Of a stretch of 64,000 nucleotides of DNA, positions 16,072 through 22,587 are shown piece by piece. Location of the stretch: positions 1-64,000 of the forward strand of contig JAFZLA010000041.1 in assembly GCA_017551705.1 (NCBI GenBank), given 5' to 3'. The notes beneath the pieces are model-generated. The model did not search any database. It was given only the letters and a program-made list of their open reading frames with translations, and had not been told where the DNA came from. This stretch comes from Treponema sp. Lineage in GTDB: Bacteria; Spirochaetota; Spirochaetia; Treponematales; Treponemataceae. Within the stretch, counting starts at the first letter, position 1. Each line of letters opens with the position of its first letter. A program made the translations under genes and the position numbers.

Positions 16072-16185
16072 TTTCTAGACTTGGAACAAGCGCTGCGGAT
16101 GCCCGTTGATTTGGTTGACTTTGACTTTCAAAAAGATTTTTTTGAACTGCTCCAGCGCGTGGGGGAGCTAAAGCAAATTGGATAA
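16072..16185 (+). pseudogene. C-terminal fragment of a nucleotidyltransferase-like gene
   Basis: The last 37 codons of an open frame read like the end of a minimal nucleotidyltransferase (MNT-type) protein: LEQALRMPVDLVDFDF, then FFELLQRVGELKQIG. The N-terminal GSxxxG...D.D catalytic part is missing, and the sequence upstream is the 23-bp repeat array. I infer debris of an MNT-type gene; assignment rests on resemblance alone. Confidence 0.35.
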
Positions 16186-16222
16186 ATTTATCAGCTGTCG
16201 ACAAACTGTCGACGGTTTATGT

Positions 16223-16263
16223 TTACACTACAAATTGCTAAATTTATCAAAAATGTAGTGTAA
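16223..16263. repeat. 10-bp inverted repeat TTACACTACA/TGTAGTGTAA
   Basis: Perfect arms at 16223-16232 and 16254-16263 with a 21-nt AT-rich loop, directly before the ATG at 16270. Likely an old operator or leader hairpin of the decayed gene that follows. Confidence 0.6.
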
Positions 16264-16269
16264 GGTTTT

Positions 16270-16470
16270 ATGAAGTCGGAAATTATACAAGCCATTTTTA
16301 AAGACGAATTGGAAAGGACAAAGCGGTTGATTTCTCGTTATGAAAAGGAATAGGAAACGCAAGCACATTCGACAAATCCGAGCTTTTGAAAAAAAACTGA
16401 GCGAAGAAAGGAATTGCAATGTCTCATAAAAAAACTTAAAGCCGACCAAAAGCAGTTTGAAAAATTCCTG
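16270..16470 (+). pseudogene. Decayed short coiled-coil gene (DUF6788-like?)
   Basis: ATG 16270 opens 27 codons (MKSEIIQAIFKDELERTKRL...) ending in TAG. Two later stretches in other frames continue a basic coiled-coil theme (KRKHIRQIRAFEKKLSEE and LIKKLKADQKQFEKFL). The pieces resemble the first and last parts of short proteins beginning with a Glu/Leu/Arg-rich helix, such as DUF6788, with the middle deleted and one frameshift. Low certainty on the family; high certainty that no intact frame exists. Confidence 0.35.
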
Positions 16471-16476
16471 TCTCCT

Positions 16477-16536
16477 ATATACTACATATTGGCAATTTTT
16501 GTTATTTTTTGCCAATATGTAGTATATGTTTTTTTT
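16477..16536 (+). terminator. Strong intrinsic terminator
   Basis: A perfect 19-bp stem (16477-16495 and 16509-16527) with a 13-nt loop is followed after one G by eight T residues (16529-16536). It ends the decayed unit and insulates the small gene at 16605. Confidence 0.75.
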
Positions 16537-16604
16537 GCTAAAAAGAAGATAAAAAAATAGATTTTTCTTTGAATCTATGTTAGATTATAGTAAAGGAGGT
16601 TTGC

Positions 16605-16823
16605 ATGGCGGCATCTAGTTTGTACAAAGATTTTGTAATTTCGACTCGCGAAGAAGCCAAAGGTCTTGTTGATATGCTTGATTCGTTTGACGAGAACGCC
16701 AAGCAGCCCGAAGCATCTTCCGCTTCATATTATGAACCTACAAAAGAAGAAATGAGGGCCCTTATAAATAAATGGCAAGAGAGAAGGAATGCCAGATCCT
16801 CAGCGCATTGTCCGTCGGCTTGA
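16605..16823 (+). CDS. Small 72-aa hypothetical protein
   Basis: A hydrophilic 72-aa protein (MAASSLYKDFVISTREEAKG...) with an acidic middle and a basic, Arg-rich end. AAAGGAGG precedes ATG 16605, so it is probably translated. Size, charge pattern and the EEM(R)ALINKW helix suggest an antitoxin-like protein, but no toxin gene follows; the next gene (apbE) is convergent and ends 16 bp away. Function unknown. Confidence 0.5.
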   Translation: MAASSLYKDFVISTREEAKGLVDMLDSFDENAKQPEASSASYYEPTKEEMRALINKWQERRNARSSAHCPSA

Positions 16824-16839
16824 CGCTCCCGCTCTCCCG

Positions 16840-18060
16840 CTAAAACCACTCCACAGCCTGCCCCGCAAGCGGCGTAAGGCGGCCTTTGAGTCCTTTGCTT
16901 GCCCAGGTCTTGCCGCGCTCGTCGACGCAGACGCATTCAAAAGCGCCGGCCAAGGGACTCTGTCTTATGGCGGGGATTTTTTGCAAGCCTAGGACAAAGA
17001 GGCTTGTGCTTAGGGCGTCGGCTATCATGCTTGTTTGGCTTACAATCGTAACGCTGGCAAGGCCGCTTTGGGCGGGGAATCCTGTGGCGGGGTCAAAGAT
17101 GTGGCCGTAGATTTTTCCGTCTTGTTCAAAAAAGCGCTCGTAGGCGCCGCTTGTTACTACAGTAGCGTTTTGTGTCTTTAGTAAAAATGAGTTTTGGCCG
17201 GGGCGGTTTGGGTCGCGGATGGCGACGTTCCACAGGGAGCCGCCGGGCTTTTTGCCGTAAACGTAAACGTTTCCGCCAAGCGAGATTGACGCGCGCTTTA
17301 CGTCTTGCTCGTGCAAAATGTCCACCAAACAGTCAGCGGCGTAACCCTTTGCTATGGCGCCCAGGTCCAGGCGGATGCCGGCTTTTGCAAAGCGAACCGT
17401 TTGCACGGCGGCGACTTTTTGGTCAGTGTCAGATTTTTGGTTGCCGCCCGCGTCTTGGTCAGTCAAGCCTTTTGGTCCGTCGTCCAATATTACATTTTGC
17501 CAGCCGACAAATTTTTTGGCCGCCTCAATTTCTTCTTGGCTGGGAACGCGCGGCTCTTTGCCAAAACCCCAAAGTCGGACAAGCGGGCCTACGGTTGGGT
17601 CAAAGGCGCCGTCGCTCAATCGCGCAAAGTCCAGCGCGGTTTTTAGCACGATGTAAAAATCTTGGCTCACCGCTACAGGCTCGGCGGCGGCATTTTGGTT
17701 TACCCGCGTAATCTCGGAGCTGTCCGAGTAGTTGTTGAAAATGTCGTTGAGCTCACGCAGGCGGGCAAAGAGTTTTACGTATAGGTCGGCTGTTCCGCTT
17801 TGATAAAGATTGATGGAGCAGACCGTTCCAAAAGTGTATTCCGTTTGCGGGGGCAGGGTCCGCATTCCGCACGAGGCAAAAAAAAGCGCGCAAGCCGCCG
17901 CCACAGTTATGGTCTTGCAAGCTGTTTTAGTCGCCGCCGCAGTTATGGTCTTGCTTGCAGTTTTTATTGCGGCGCGCGTTAAGGTTGTGAAAATATTTTT
18001 TTCAAAAAAAAATTGGGCGGCAGCCCAAAAAGAGCGCCGCCCCTTGTTGGCAGGATTCAT
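16840..18060 (-). CDS. apbE: ApbE-family FAD:protein FMN transferase lipoprotein
   Basis: This 406-aa protein should attach FMN to target flavoproteins (Rnf or Nqr subunits, or FMN-binding-domain proteins) outside the inner membrane. Family landmarks: TEYTFGTVCSINLY, DGAFDPTVGPLVRLWGFG, LDLGAIAKGYAAD (FAD-binding), SISLGGNVYVYG, and the C-terminal HIFDPATGFPAQSG and SMIADALST (metal/FAD site). The lipobox FFASC (Cys about 64) makes it a lipoprotein after an unusually long N-terminus; part of that extension is a 36-bp tandem duplication (KTITAAATKTACKTIT). The start ATG 18060 overlaps the stop of the preceding gene (TAATG), showing translational coupling. A longer frame upstream only shadows that gene. 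Confidence 0.9.
   Translation of the reverse strand: MNPANKGRRSFWAAAQFFFEKNIFTTLTRAAIKTASKTITAAATKTACKTITVAAACALFFASCGMRTLPPQTEYTFGTVCSINLYQSGTADLYVKLFARLRELNDIFNNYSDSSEITRVNQNAAAEPVAVSQDFYIVLKTALDFARLSDGAFDPTVGPLVRLWGFGKEPRVPSQEEIEAAKKFVGWQNVILDDGPKGLTDQDAGGNQKSDTDQKVAAVQTVRFAKAGIRLDLGAIAKGYAADCLVDILHEQDVKRASISLGGNVYVYGKKPGGSLWNVAIRDPNRPGQNSFLLKTQNATVVTSGAYERFFEQDGKIYGHIFDPATGFPAQSGLASVTIVSQTSMIADALSTSLFVLGLQKIPAIRQSPLAGAFECVCVDERGKTWASKGLKGRLTPLAGQAVEWF
17897..17968. repeat. 36-bp tandem duplication inside apbE
   Basis: Units 17897-17932 and 17933-17968 share GCCGCC(A/G)CAGTTATGGTCTTGC. In frame, it duplicates 12 residues of the signal region ahead of the lipobox, so copy number could vary without breaking the gene. 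Confidence 0.7.
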
Positions 18061-18308
18061 TAGGCCAAGACTGTAACTTCTTTTTTGATGATTACAGTGA
18101 CCAAGTCGATGATCCAGAAAATGAAGGCCACAATTCCCACAAGGCGGTTGTAGCTTACAAGAACCAAAGACGCAAGCTGAACGATTCCGATGATGATCGG
18201 AACAAGGCTTCCGCTTGTAAGACGGCGCAAGATTCCGTAGATGTCGCCGATGATGACCAAGATGATCTTTACGATCCAATTCAATCCTGTCAAACCTGAT
18301 TTTGCCAT
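18060..18308 (-). CDS. Small three-helix membrane protein
   Basis: This 82-aa protein is nearly all hydrophobic, with three membrane segments (about residues 10-25, 33-50 and 55-75) and a Lys-Lys pair near the end. I do not recognise a family. AGGAGG lies in front of ATG 18308. Its stop overlaps the apbE start, so the two are co-translated; it sits 25 bp after the PPK2 gene. Confidence 0.7.
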   Translation of the reverse strand: MAKSGLTGLNWIVKIILVIIGDIYGILRRLTSGSLVPIIIGIVQLASLVLVSYNRLVGIVAFIFWIIDLVTVIIKKEVTVLA

Positions 18309-18333
18309 ATTATTCCTCCTATGGTCTTTTTAT

Positions 18334-19203
18334 TTACTCTTCTTTTTCAAGAAGGGATTTGCAATCGCTCAGGCGGTTCTTGTCTTCGTCCGCAAGCTTG
18401 GGGAACTTGGGATCGATGTCGCGCAGAGTCTGGACCAACACTTCGCTGACCAAGTAGCGGGTGTACCATTTTTGGTCGGCGGGCAAAACGTACCAGGGGC
18501 AGTCTTCCGTGCTGGTGGCGTTTATCGCGTCCTCAAAGGCCTCTTGGTACTTGTCCCAGTAGGCGCGCTCCTTGATGTCGTTGGGGCTGAACTTCCAGTT
18601 CTTTTCCTTGCGGTCGATTCGCTCCAAAAAGCGCTTTTTTTGCTCGTCTTTGGAAAGGTTAAGGAACAGCTTTACGATGCGGTAACCGTTTCCGTAAAGA
18701 TAGTTTTCCCAAGACTTGATGTCCTTGTACTTGTTCTTGATGTAGTCTTTGTTAAGAACGCGTTTGGGCATTTTGTAGCCCTTCCAAAATTCGTGCACGT
18801 TGACAACCAAGACTTCCTCATAGTAGGAACGGTTGAAAATGCACATGATGCCGCGGCTGGGCAGGCGCTTGTGGTAGCGCCACAAAAAGTCGTGGCTTTC
18901 TTCGGTGGAGTTGGGCGCCTTAAAGCTGTGCACGATGATTCCCTGCGGGTTTACGCTGGAGAGAACGTGCTTTATCGTGCTGTCCTTGCCGGCCGCGTCC
19001 AAGGCCTGCAAGACAATCAAAACCGATTCCTTTGACTCGGCGTAGAGCTTTTCCTGCAAGTCGGCGATTTCCTGCAAGTTTTTTTCGGTTTGCTTTACCA
19101 GCTCGTCCTTTTTGTCCTTGCGGCCGCCGCTATCGTGGCAGACTTTTTTTAAGTTGAGCTTTTCGCTTCCGTCATAGCGGTATTCTTTTAGAATGTCAGA
19201 CAT
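18334..19203 (-). CDS. Polyphosphate kinase 2 family protein
   Basis: This 289-aa soluble enzyme transfers phosphate between polyphosphate and nucleotides (AMP/ADP or GDP by class). The Walker A-like loop is LQALDAAGKDSTIKH (about 65-79), followed by the PPK2 segments VHSFKAPNSTEESHDFLWRYHKRLPSRG and the Walker B/lid FNRSYYEEVLVV. It is a single-domain PPK2; which nucleotide it uses cannot be read reliably. It heads the unit with the small membrane protein and apbE. Confidence 0.9.
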   Translation of the reverse strand: MSDILKEYRYDGSEKLNLKKVCHDSGGRKDKKDELVKQTEKNLQEIADLQEKLYAESKESVLIVLQALDAAGKDSTIKHVLSSVNPQGIIVHSFKAPNSTEESHDFLWRYHKRLPSRGIMCIFNRSYYEEVLVVNVHEFWKGYKMPKRVLNKDYIKNKYKDIKSWENYLYGNGYRIVKLFLNLSKDEQKKRFLERIDRKEKNWKFSPNDIKERAYWDKYQEAFEDAINATSTEDCPWYVLPADQKWYTRYLVSEVLVQTLRDIDPKFPKLADEDKNRLSDCKSLLEKEE

Positions 19204-19240
19204 AATCGCCTCCTATAGCTTGCAATCAAAAACTTCTATA

Positions 19241-19269
19241 ATTATAACACGGTTTTCGCTATGGCGCAA
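19241..19269 (-). promoter_or_regulatory. Promoter of the PPK2-membrane protein-apbE unit
   Basis: On the minus strand: TTGCGC (19269-19264), 17-bp spacer, TATAAT (19246-19241). Confidence 0.55.
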
Positions 19270-19281
19270 ATTTTTTTTTTA

Positions 19282-19290
19282 TGCTAGAAT
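19282..19290 (+). promoter_or_regulatory. Extended -10 element of metA
   Basis: TG-C-TAGAAT (19282-19290) ends 6 nt before the metA ATG; no matching -35 is evident and a T10 run (19271-19280) lies just upstream. Predicts a leaderless message. Confidence 0.45.
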
Positions 19291-19296
19291 GGTGGA

Positions 19297-20208
19297 ATGC
19301 CAATAAAAATCCAGAGCGACTTGCCGGCAAAAAAGATTCTCGAAAACGAGCGCATATTCGTTATGACCGAAGGGCGCGCGATGACGCAGGACATCCGTCC
19401 GCTAAAAATCGCGGTTGTCAATCTTATGCCCACAAAATCCACCACCGAGACGCAGCTTTTGCGCCTTTTGTCAAACACGCCCCTTCAGGTGGACATTTCG
19501 CTCATCAGGATGGAAAGCCACAAGTACGTAAACGCGTCGCAAGAATATTTGGACCGCTTTTACATTCCGTCGGGGGAACTGTTCAAACACCGCTACGACG
19601 GCCTTATCATCACCGGCGCTCCGGTGGAACAAATTCCCTTTGAGCAAGTTGACTATTGGAAAGAGCTTTGCGACATAATGGACTGGAGCAAGGAAAACAT
19701 CTTCTCCACCCTTTACATTTGTTGGGCGGCGCAGGCCGGCCTCTACCGCTTGTTCGGCGTGCCCAAATATTCGCTGCCACAAAAAAAATTCGGCATATTC
19801 AAAAACTGGCAGCCCACCCCACAGGGCGACCCCCTCTTGCGCGGCTTTGACGACGTGTTCCTTATGCCGCAGTCCCGCCACACGCAAATTCACGCGGAGG
19901 ACATTGCCGGCAAAAAGGACCTTGTTGTTTTGGCGGAATCCGACGAAGGCCCTTCTATCATAAAGACAACCAACAACCGCGCCGTCTTTATAACCGGCCA
20001 CATGGAATACGACACAAACACTTTGTCCGACGAGTATTGGCGCGACAAAAAAAAGAATCTTCCAATACAGCTGCCCGTAAATTATTTTCCCGATGACGAC
20101 CCGGACAAAAAGCCGCTGTCAACATGGCGCTCTACGGCGTCGCTCTTTTACCGCAACTGGCTCAACTACTACGTTTACCAAGAGACGCCTTATAACTTTG
20201 TTCAATAG
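19297..20208 (+). CDS. metA: MetA-family homoserine O-acyltransferase (predicted acetyl-CoA user)
   Basis: This 303-aa protein catalyses the first step of methionine synthesis from homoserine. The catalytic residues are in place: C142 in YICWAAQ, H235 and E237 in GHMEYD; H195 in SRHTQIH is also conserved. Residue 111 is Glu (GAPVEQ). In characterised MetA proteins, Glu at 111 goes with acetyl-CoA and Gly with succinyl-CoA, so O-acetylhomoserine is the expected product. ATG 19297 is the natural family start (MPIKI); no Shine-Dalgarno sequence precedes it and the -10 box is only 6 nt away. It is divergent from the PPK2 gene. Confidence 0.93.
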   Translation: MPIKIQSDLPAKKILENERIFVMTEGRAMTQDIRPLKIAVVNLMPTKSTTETQLLRLLSNTPLQVDISLIRMESHKYVNASQEYLDRFYIPSGELFKHRYDGLIITGAPVEQIPFEQVDYWKELCDIMDWSKENIFSTLYICWAAQAGLYRLFGVPKYSLPQKKFGIFKNWQPTPQGDPLLRGFDDVFLMPQSRHTQIHAEDIAGKKDLVVLAESDEGPSIIKTTNNRAVFITGHMEYDTNTLSDEYWRDKKKNLPIQLPVNYFPDDDPDKKPLSTWRSTASLFYRNWLNYYVYQETPYNFVQ

Positions 20209-20233
20209 ATGGTTGGCGGGCCACGCCCGGCAA

Positions 20234-20243
20234 TAACGCGTTA
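20234..20243. promoter_or_regulatory. TAACGCGTTA palindrome before the GH5 gene
   Basis: A perfect 10-bp palindrome centred on CGCG directly ahead of the Shine-Dalgarno sequence (GGAGG, 20246-20250). Its form resembles LacI-type operator cores. Confidence 0.35.
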
Positions 20244-20255
20244 ACGGAGGTTTTT

Positions 20256-21449
20256 ATGAAAAAACTATTTGGCTTTGCTTTTGCGGCTGCCTTGTGCGCC
20301 GCGCTTGTTCTTTTGTCTTGCTCTAACAGCAGTGATTCCGGCTCTTCCGGCGGCGGTTCCGAAAAAATTCACAGCATCGCCGCTTCCTACGCCCCTTCAA
20401 ACTCATGGGGGAACGGCTGGAACCTTGGCAACACGCTTGACGCGCATGTCGGAGAATTCAGCGACAAAGTCAACAAAGGCCTTTCAACAGAGACAAGCTG
20501 GGGTGCGCCAGAGACCACCCAGGCGATGATAAAGGCCATTGCCGCCGCGGGCTTTAAGACGATAAGAATTCCTGTAAGCTGGCACAACCACATCACTGAT
20601 ACGGACGGCCACAAGATTGATTCAGCGTGGCTTGCCCGCGTAAAGACTGTCGTGGACTGGTCGCTGGATGCCGGAATGAATGTCATCATCAACATTCACC
20701 ACGACAACTTGACCGAAGCGCAAATGGCTACGACTTACGGCTTTTGCGTTCCCGAAGCTGGCGGAGCTAATTATGCTTCACTAAAAACGAACTCGCAAAC
20801 CTATATTACAGACATTTGGAAGCAAGTTGCGACGCATTTTAAGGACTACAACGACAAGCTTATTTTTGAAATTTTGAACGAGCCGCGAGCCGTCGGAAAA
20901 GATTATGAATGGGGCGCTGATACCAATGAGAAAAAAGACAAAGTCTCCGCCGCCAACGTGATTATAAAGGAATACGAGAAGGCCGCGCTTGACATCATTC
21001 GCGCTTCGGGCGGCAACAACGCCACGCGCTATTTGATGGTTCCGCCTTACGCCGCAAGTCCCAGCTTGATGGACGGCTGGAGCCTGCCCACGGATTCCGC
21101 CTCTAACAAATTGATTGTCTCGGTCCACGCTTACACGCCCTATGATTTTTGCATGGGAAAGGACAACACGTTCACCGCCGCGCACAAAAGCAACATCGAG
21201 GATTGGCTTTTTGCCACGCTCAACACGCAATTTGTTTCCAAGAACATTCCTGTCATAATCGGCGAGACAAGCGCTTCCGACAAGAACAACTACGCCGAGC
21301 GCGTAAAATGGGCCAAGTGCTTTTTTGCCGCGGCAAAGGCAAAGGGCATATCTTGCATTCTCTGGGACAACATGAAGATCTACCCAGAAGGAGACAATAT
21401 CGCCGAGCGCCACGGCTACTTTAACAGAAATAATTTGAGCTGGTACTAG
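20256..21449 (+). CDS. GH5 endoglucanase lipoprotein
   Basis: This 397-aa protein is a secreted, lipid-anchored glycoside hydrolase of family 5, probably subfamily 4 (endo-beta-1,4-glucanase/xyloglucanase/lichenase). The signal peptide ends in lipobox VLLSC (Cys22), followed by a Ser/Gly linker. Family landmarks: GWNLGNTLDA, IRIPVSWHNH, INIHHDN, acid/base E209 in ILNEPRA and nucleophile E337 in IGETSAS, with the strand-8 ILWDNM. The exact polysaccharide cannot be fixed. GGAGG precedes ATG 20256. With the GH16 enzyme 3 kb away it points to growth on plant beta-glucans. Confidence 0.92.
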   Translation: MKKLFGFAFAAALCAALVLLSCSNSSDSGSSGGGSEKIHSIAASYAPSNSWGNGWNLGNTLDAHVGEFSDKVNKGLSTETSWGAPETTQAMIKAIAAAGFKTIRIPVSWHNHITDTDGHKIDSAWLARVKTVVDWSLDAGMNVIINIHHDNLTEAQMATTYGFCVPEAGGANYASLKTNSQTYITDIWKQVATHFKDYNDKLIFEILNEPRAVGKDYEWGADTNEKKDKVSAANVIIKEYEKAALDIIRASGGNNATRYLMVPPYAASPSLMDGWSLPTDSASNKLIVSVHAYTPYDFCMGKDNTFTAAHKSNIEDWLFATLNTQFVSKNIPVIIGETSASDKNNYAERVKWAKCFFAAAKAKGISCILWDNMKIYPEGDNIAERHGYFNRNNLSWY

Positions 21450-21489
21450 CAGCTCGTGTTGTTGCTTGCAAGACCATAATTGTTGTTTC

Positions 21490-21531
21490 GAGCGGTTTAA
21501 CCGCGTCCAAAGGACGCTGCTTAGACCGCTC
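21490..21531. terminator. Bidirectional terminator between GH5 and binding-protein genes
   Basis: GAGCGGT (21490-21496) pairs with ACCGCTC (21525-21531), and an inner GCGTCC-AAA-GGACGC (21503-21517) closes the top. It lies between convergent genes and ends 1 bp before the stop of the minus-strand gene. Confidence 0.65.
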
Positions 21532-22500
21532 TTATTTTGCCGTAAAGATGTTGTCCACCTTTGACGAGACGTTGTAGGCGGAATCAAGGTTTCCGATTTC
21601 GACCAAAAAGCGGGCTGTGTCCTGCAAAGAGGCTATGTCGCTTTCCGAAACGGAAACCGAAAAATTATATTTTTTGGCGATTTTTAGCGTTTGCTTTGGC
21701 GTGATTTTTAGCGCGGCCGACAGCTTTTCCAAGGTTTGCTCGTCAAGGCTGTCGATGTCGCTCACCGCCCTGTGATACTGTTCCAAAATAACTTTAATGA
21801 TGTCGCGGTGGTCGGCAAGGTAGTCCGAGCGGACCACAAAGCCGTTGGTTCCGCGCAAGTCTGTTTCGCTGCCCAAAGCCACGATCTTGGCCGCGCCGCT
21901 GTCCACAAGGCGGGTGACGTTTGGCTCCCAAATGACGATGGCGTCGCATACGCCCGAGGCCAAGGCGTTTTGCGCCTCGCCGGCCGAAATGCTTATAAAT
22001 TCTATGTCGTCAAAAGCCAGGCCGTATTTTTCCAAAAGCTTTGTTGTAAAGTTATGTCCGGTCGAACCAAAAACGGTGGCGATTTTCTTTCCTTTCATAT
22101 TGGCGGCCGACTTAAAGTTTTTGTCGTCGGCTCGGCTCAGCATGGCGTAGGCGTCCGCTCCGCTTGCAGGAATTCCAACCACTTTCATTGTGTTTCCGGC
22201 GCTAAGCGCTCTGACTGTCGGAACGTCGCCAATCACGCCAATGTCGCTCAGCTCGGCGGACAAAGATTGGTTCATCGGCGGGCCTGACTCAAAGTCCTGC
22301 CAAACCACATTGACATTCATGGGCTTTAGGGCTTCTTCGATGTAGCCCTTGTATCTGGCTATGTAAAGGGGAATAAAAGCGGCAGACGGTTGTATAGCTA
22401 TATTGACGTTTTGCTCGCTTTTGGGGGCGGCTTTTTGTTTGCAGCCCGCCGCAAAAAGGGCAAAAAGCGCGGCAATGGTAAAAATGGCAAGTTTCTTCAT
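21532..22500 (-). CDS. NitT/TauT-type ABC substrate-binding lipoprotein
   Basis: This 322-aa protein has a lipoprotein signal (FAAGC, Cys20) and an NMT1/SsuA-like periplasmic binding fold: NIAIQPSAAFIPLYIARYKGY, ELSDIGVIGDVPTVRAL, GKKIATVFGSTGHNFTTKLL and SGVCDAIVIWEPNVTRL. Members bind nitrate, taurine, alkanesulfonates, thiamine precursors or similar; the ligand here cannot be read. No permease or ATPase gene is next to it, so it is an orphan component in this window. ATG 22500 has no Shine-Dalgarno sequence and TATAAT ends 8 nt upstream. Confidence 0.88.
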   Translation of the reverse strand: MKKLAIFTIAALFALFAAGCKQKAAPKSEQNVNIAIQPSAAFIPLYIARYKGYIEEALKPMNVNVVWQDFESGPPMNQSLSAELSDIGVIGDVPTVRALSAGNTMKVVGIPASGADAYAMLSRADDKNFKSAANMKGKKIATVFGSTGHNFTTKLLEKYGLAFDDIEFISISAGEAQNALASGVCDAIVIWEPNVTRLVDSGAAKIVALGSETDLRGTNGFVVRSDYLADHRDIIKVILEQYHRAVSDIDSLDEQTLEKLSAALKITPKQTLKIAKKYNFSVSVSESDIASLQDTARFLVEIGNLDSAYNVSSKVDNIFTAK

Positions 22501-22508
22501 ACCAGTAC

Positions 22509-22536
22509 ATTATACTACATTTTTTGAAATTTGCAA
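22509..22536 (-). promoter_or_regulatory. Promoter of the NitT/TauT lipoprotein gene
   Basis: On the minus strand: TTGCAA (22536-22531), 16-bp spacer, TATAAT (22514-22509), then 8 nt to the start codon, so the RNA would begin at or within a few bases of ATG. Confidence 0.55.
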
Positions 22537-22548
22537 AGAAAAAAAAAC

Positions 22549-22577
22549 TTTACAGAAATCAATTCCCGCCTTACAAT
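22549..22577 (+). promoter_or_regulatory. Promoter of the GGDEF/GH16 unit
   Basis: TTTACA (22549-22554), 17-bp spacer, TACAAT (22572-22577); the start codon at 22588 lies 10 nt beyond. Confidence 0.5.
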
Positions 22578-22587
22578 ATATAAGAAT

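Noticed and set aside
15898-16185. An intact 95-aa protein
   Set aside because: Its first half is translated from 23-bp repeats whose period is not a multiple of three, and no ribosome binding site precedes the GTG; only the last 37 codons look protein-like.
18060-18279. A longer apbE starting at 18279
   Set aside because: The extra 73 codons read the small membrane protein gene in the wrong frame (His/Arg/Lys-rich); the TAATG overlap gives a natural start at 18060.
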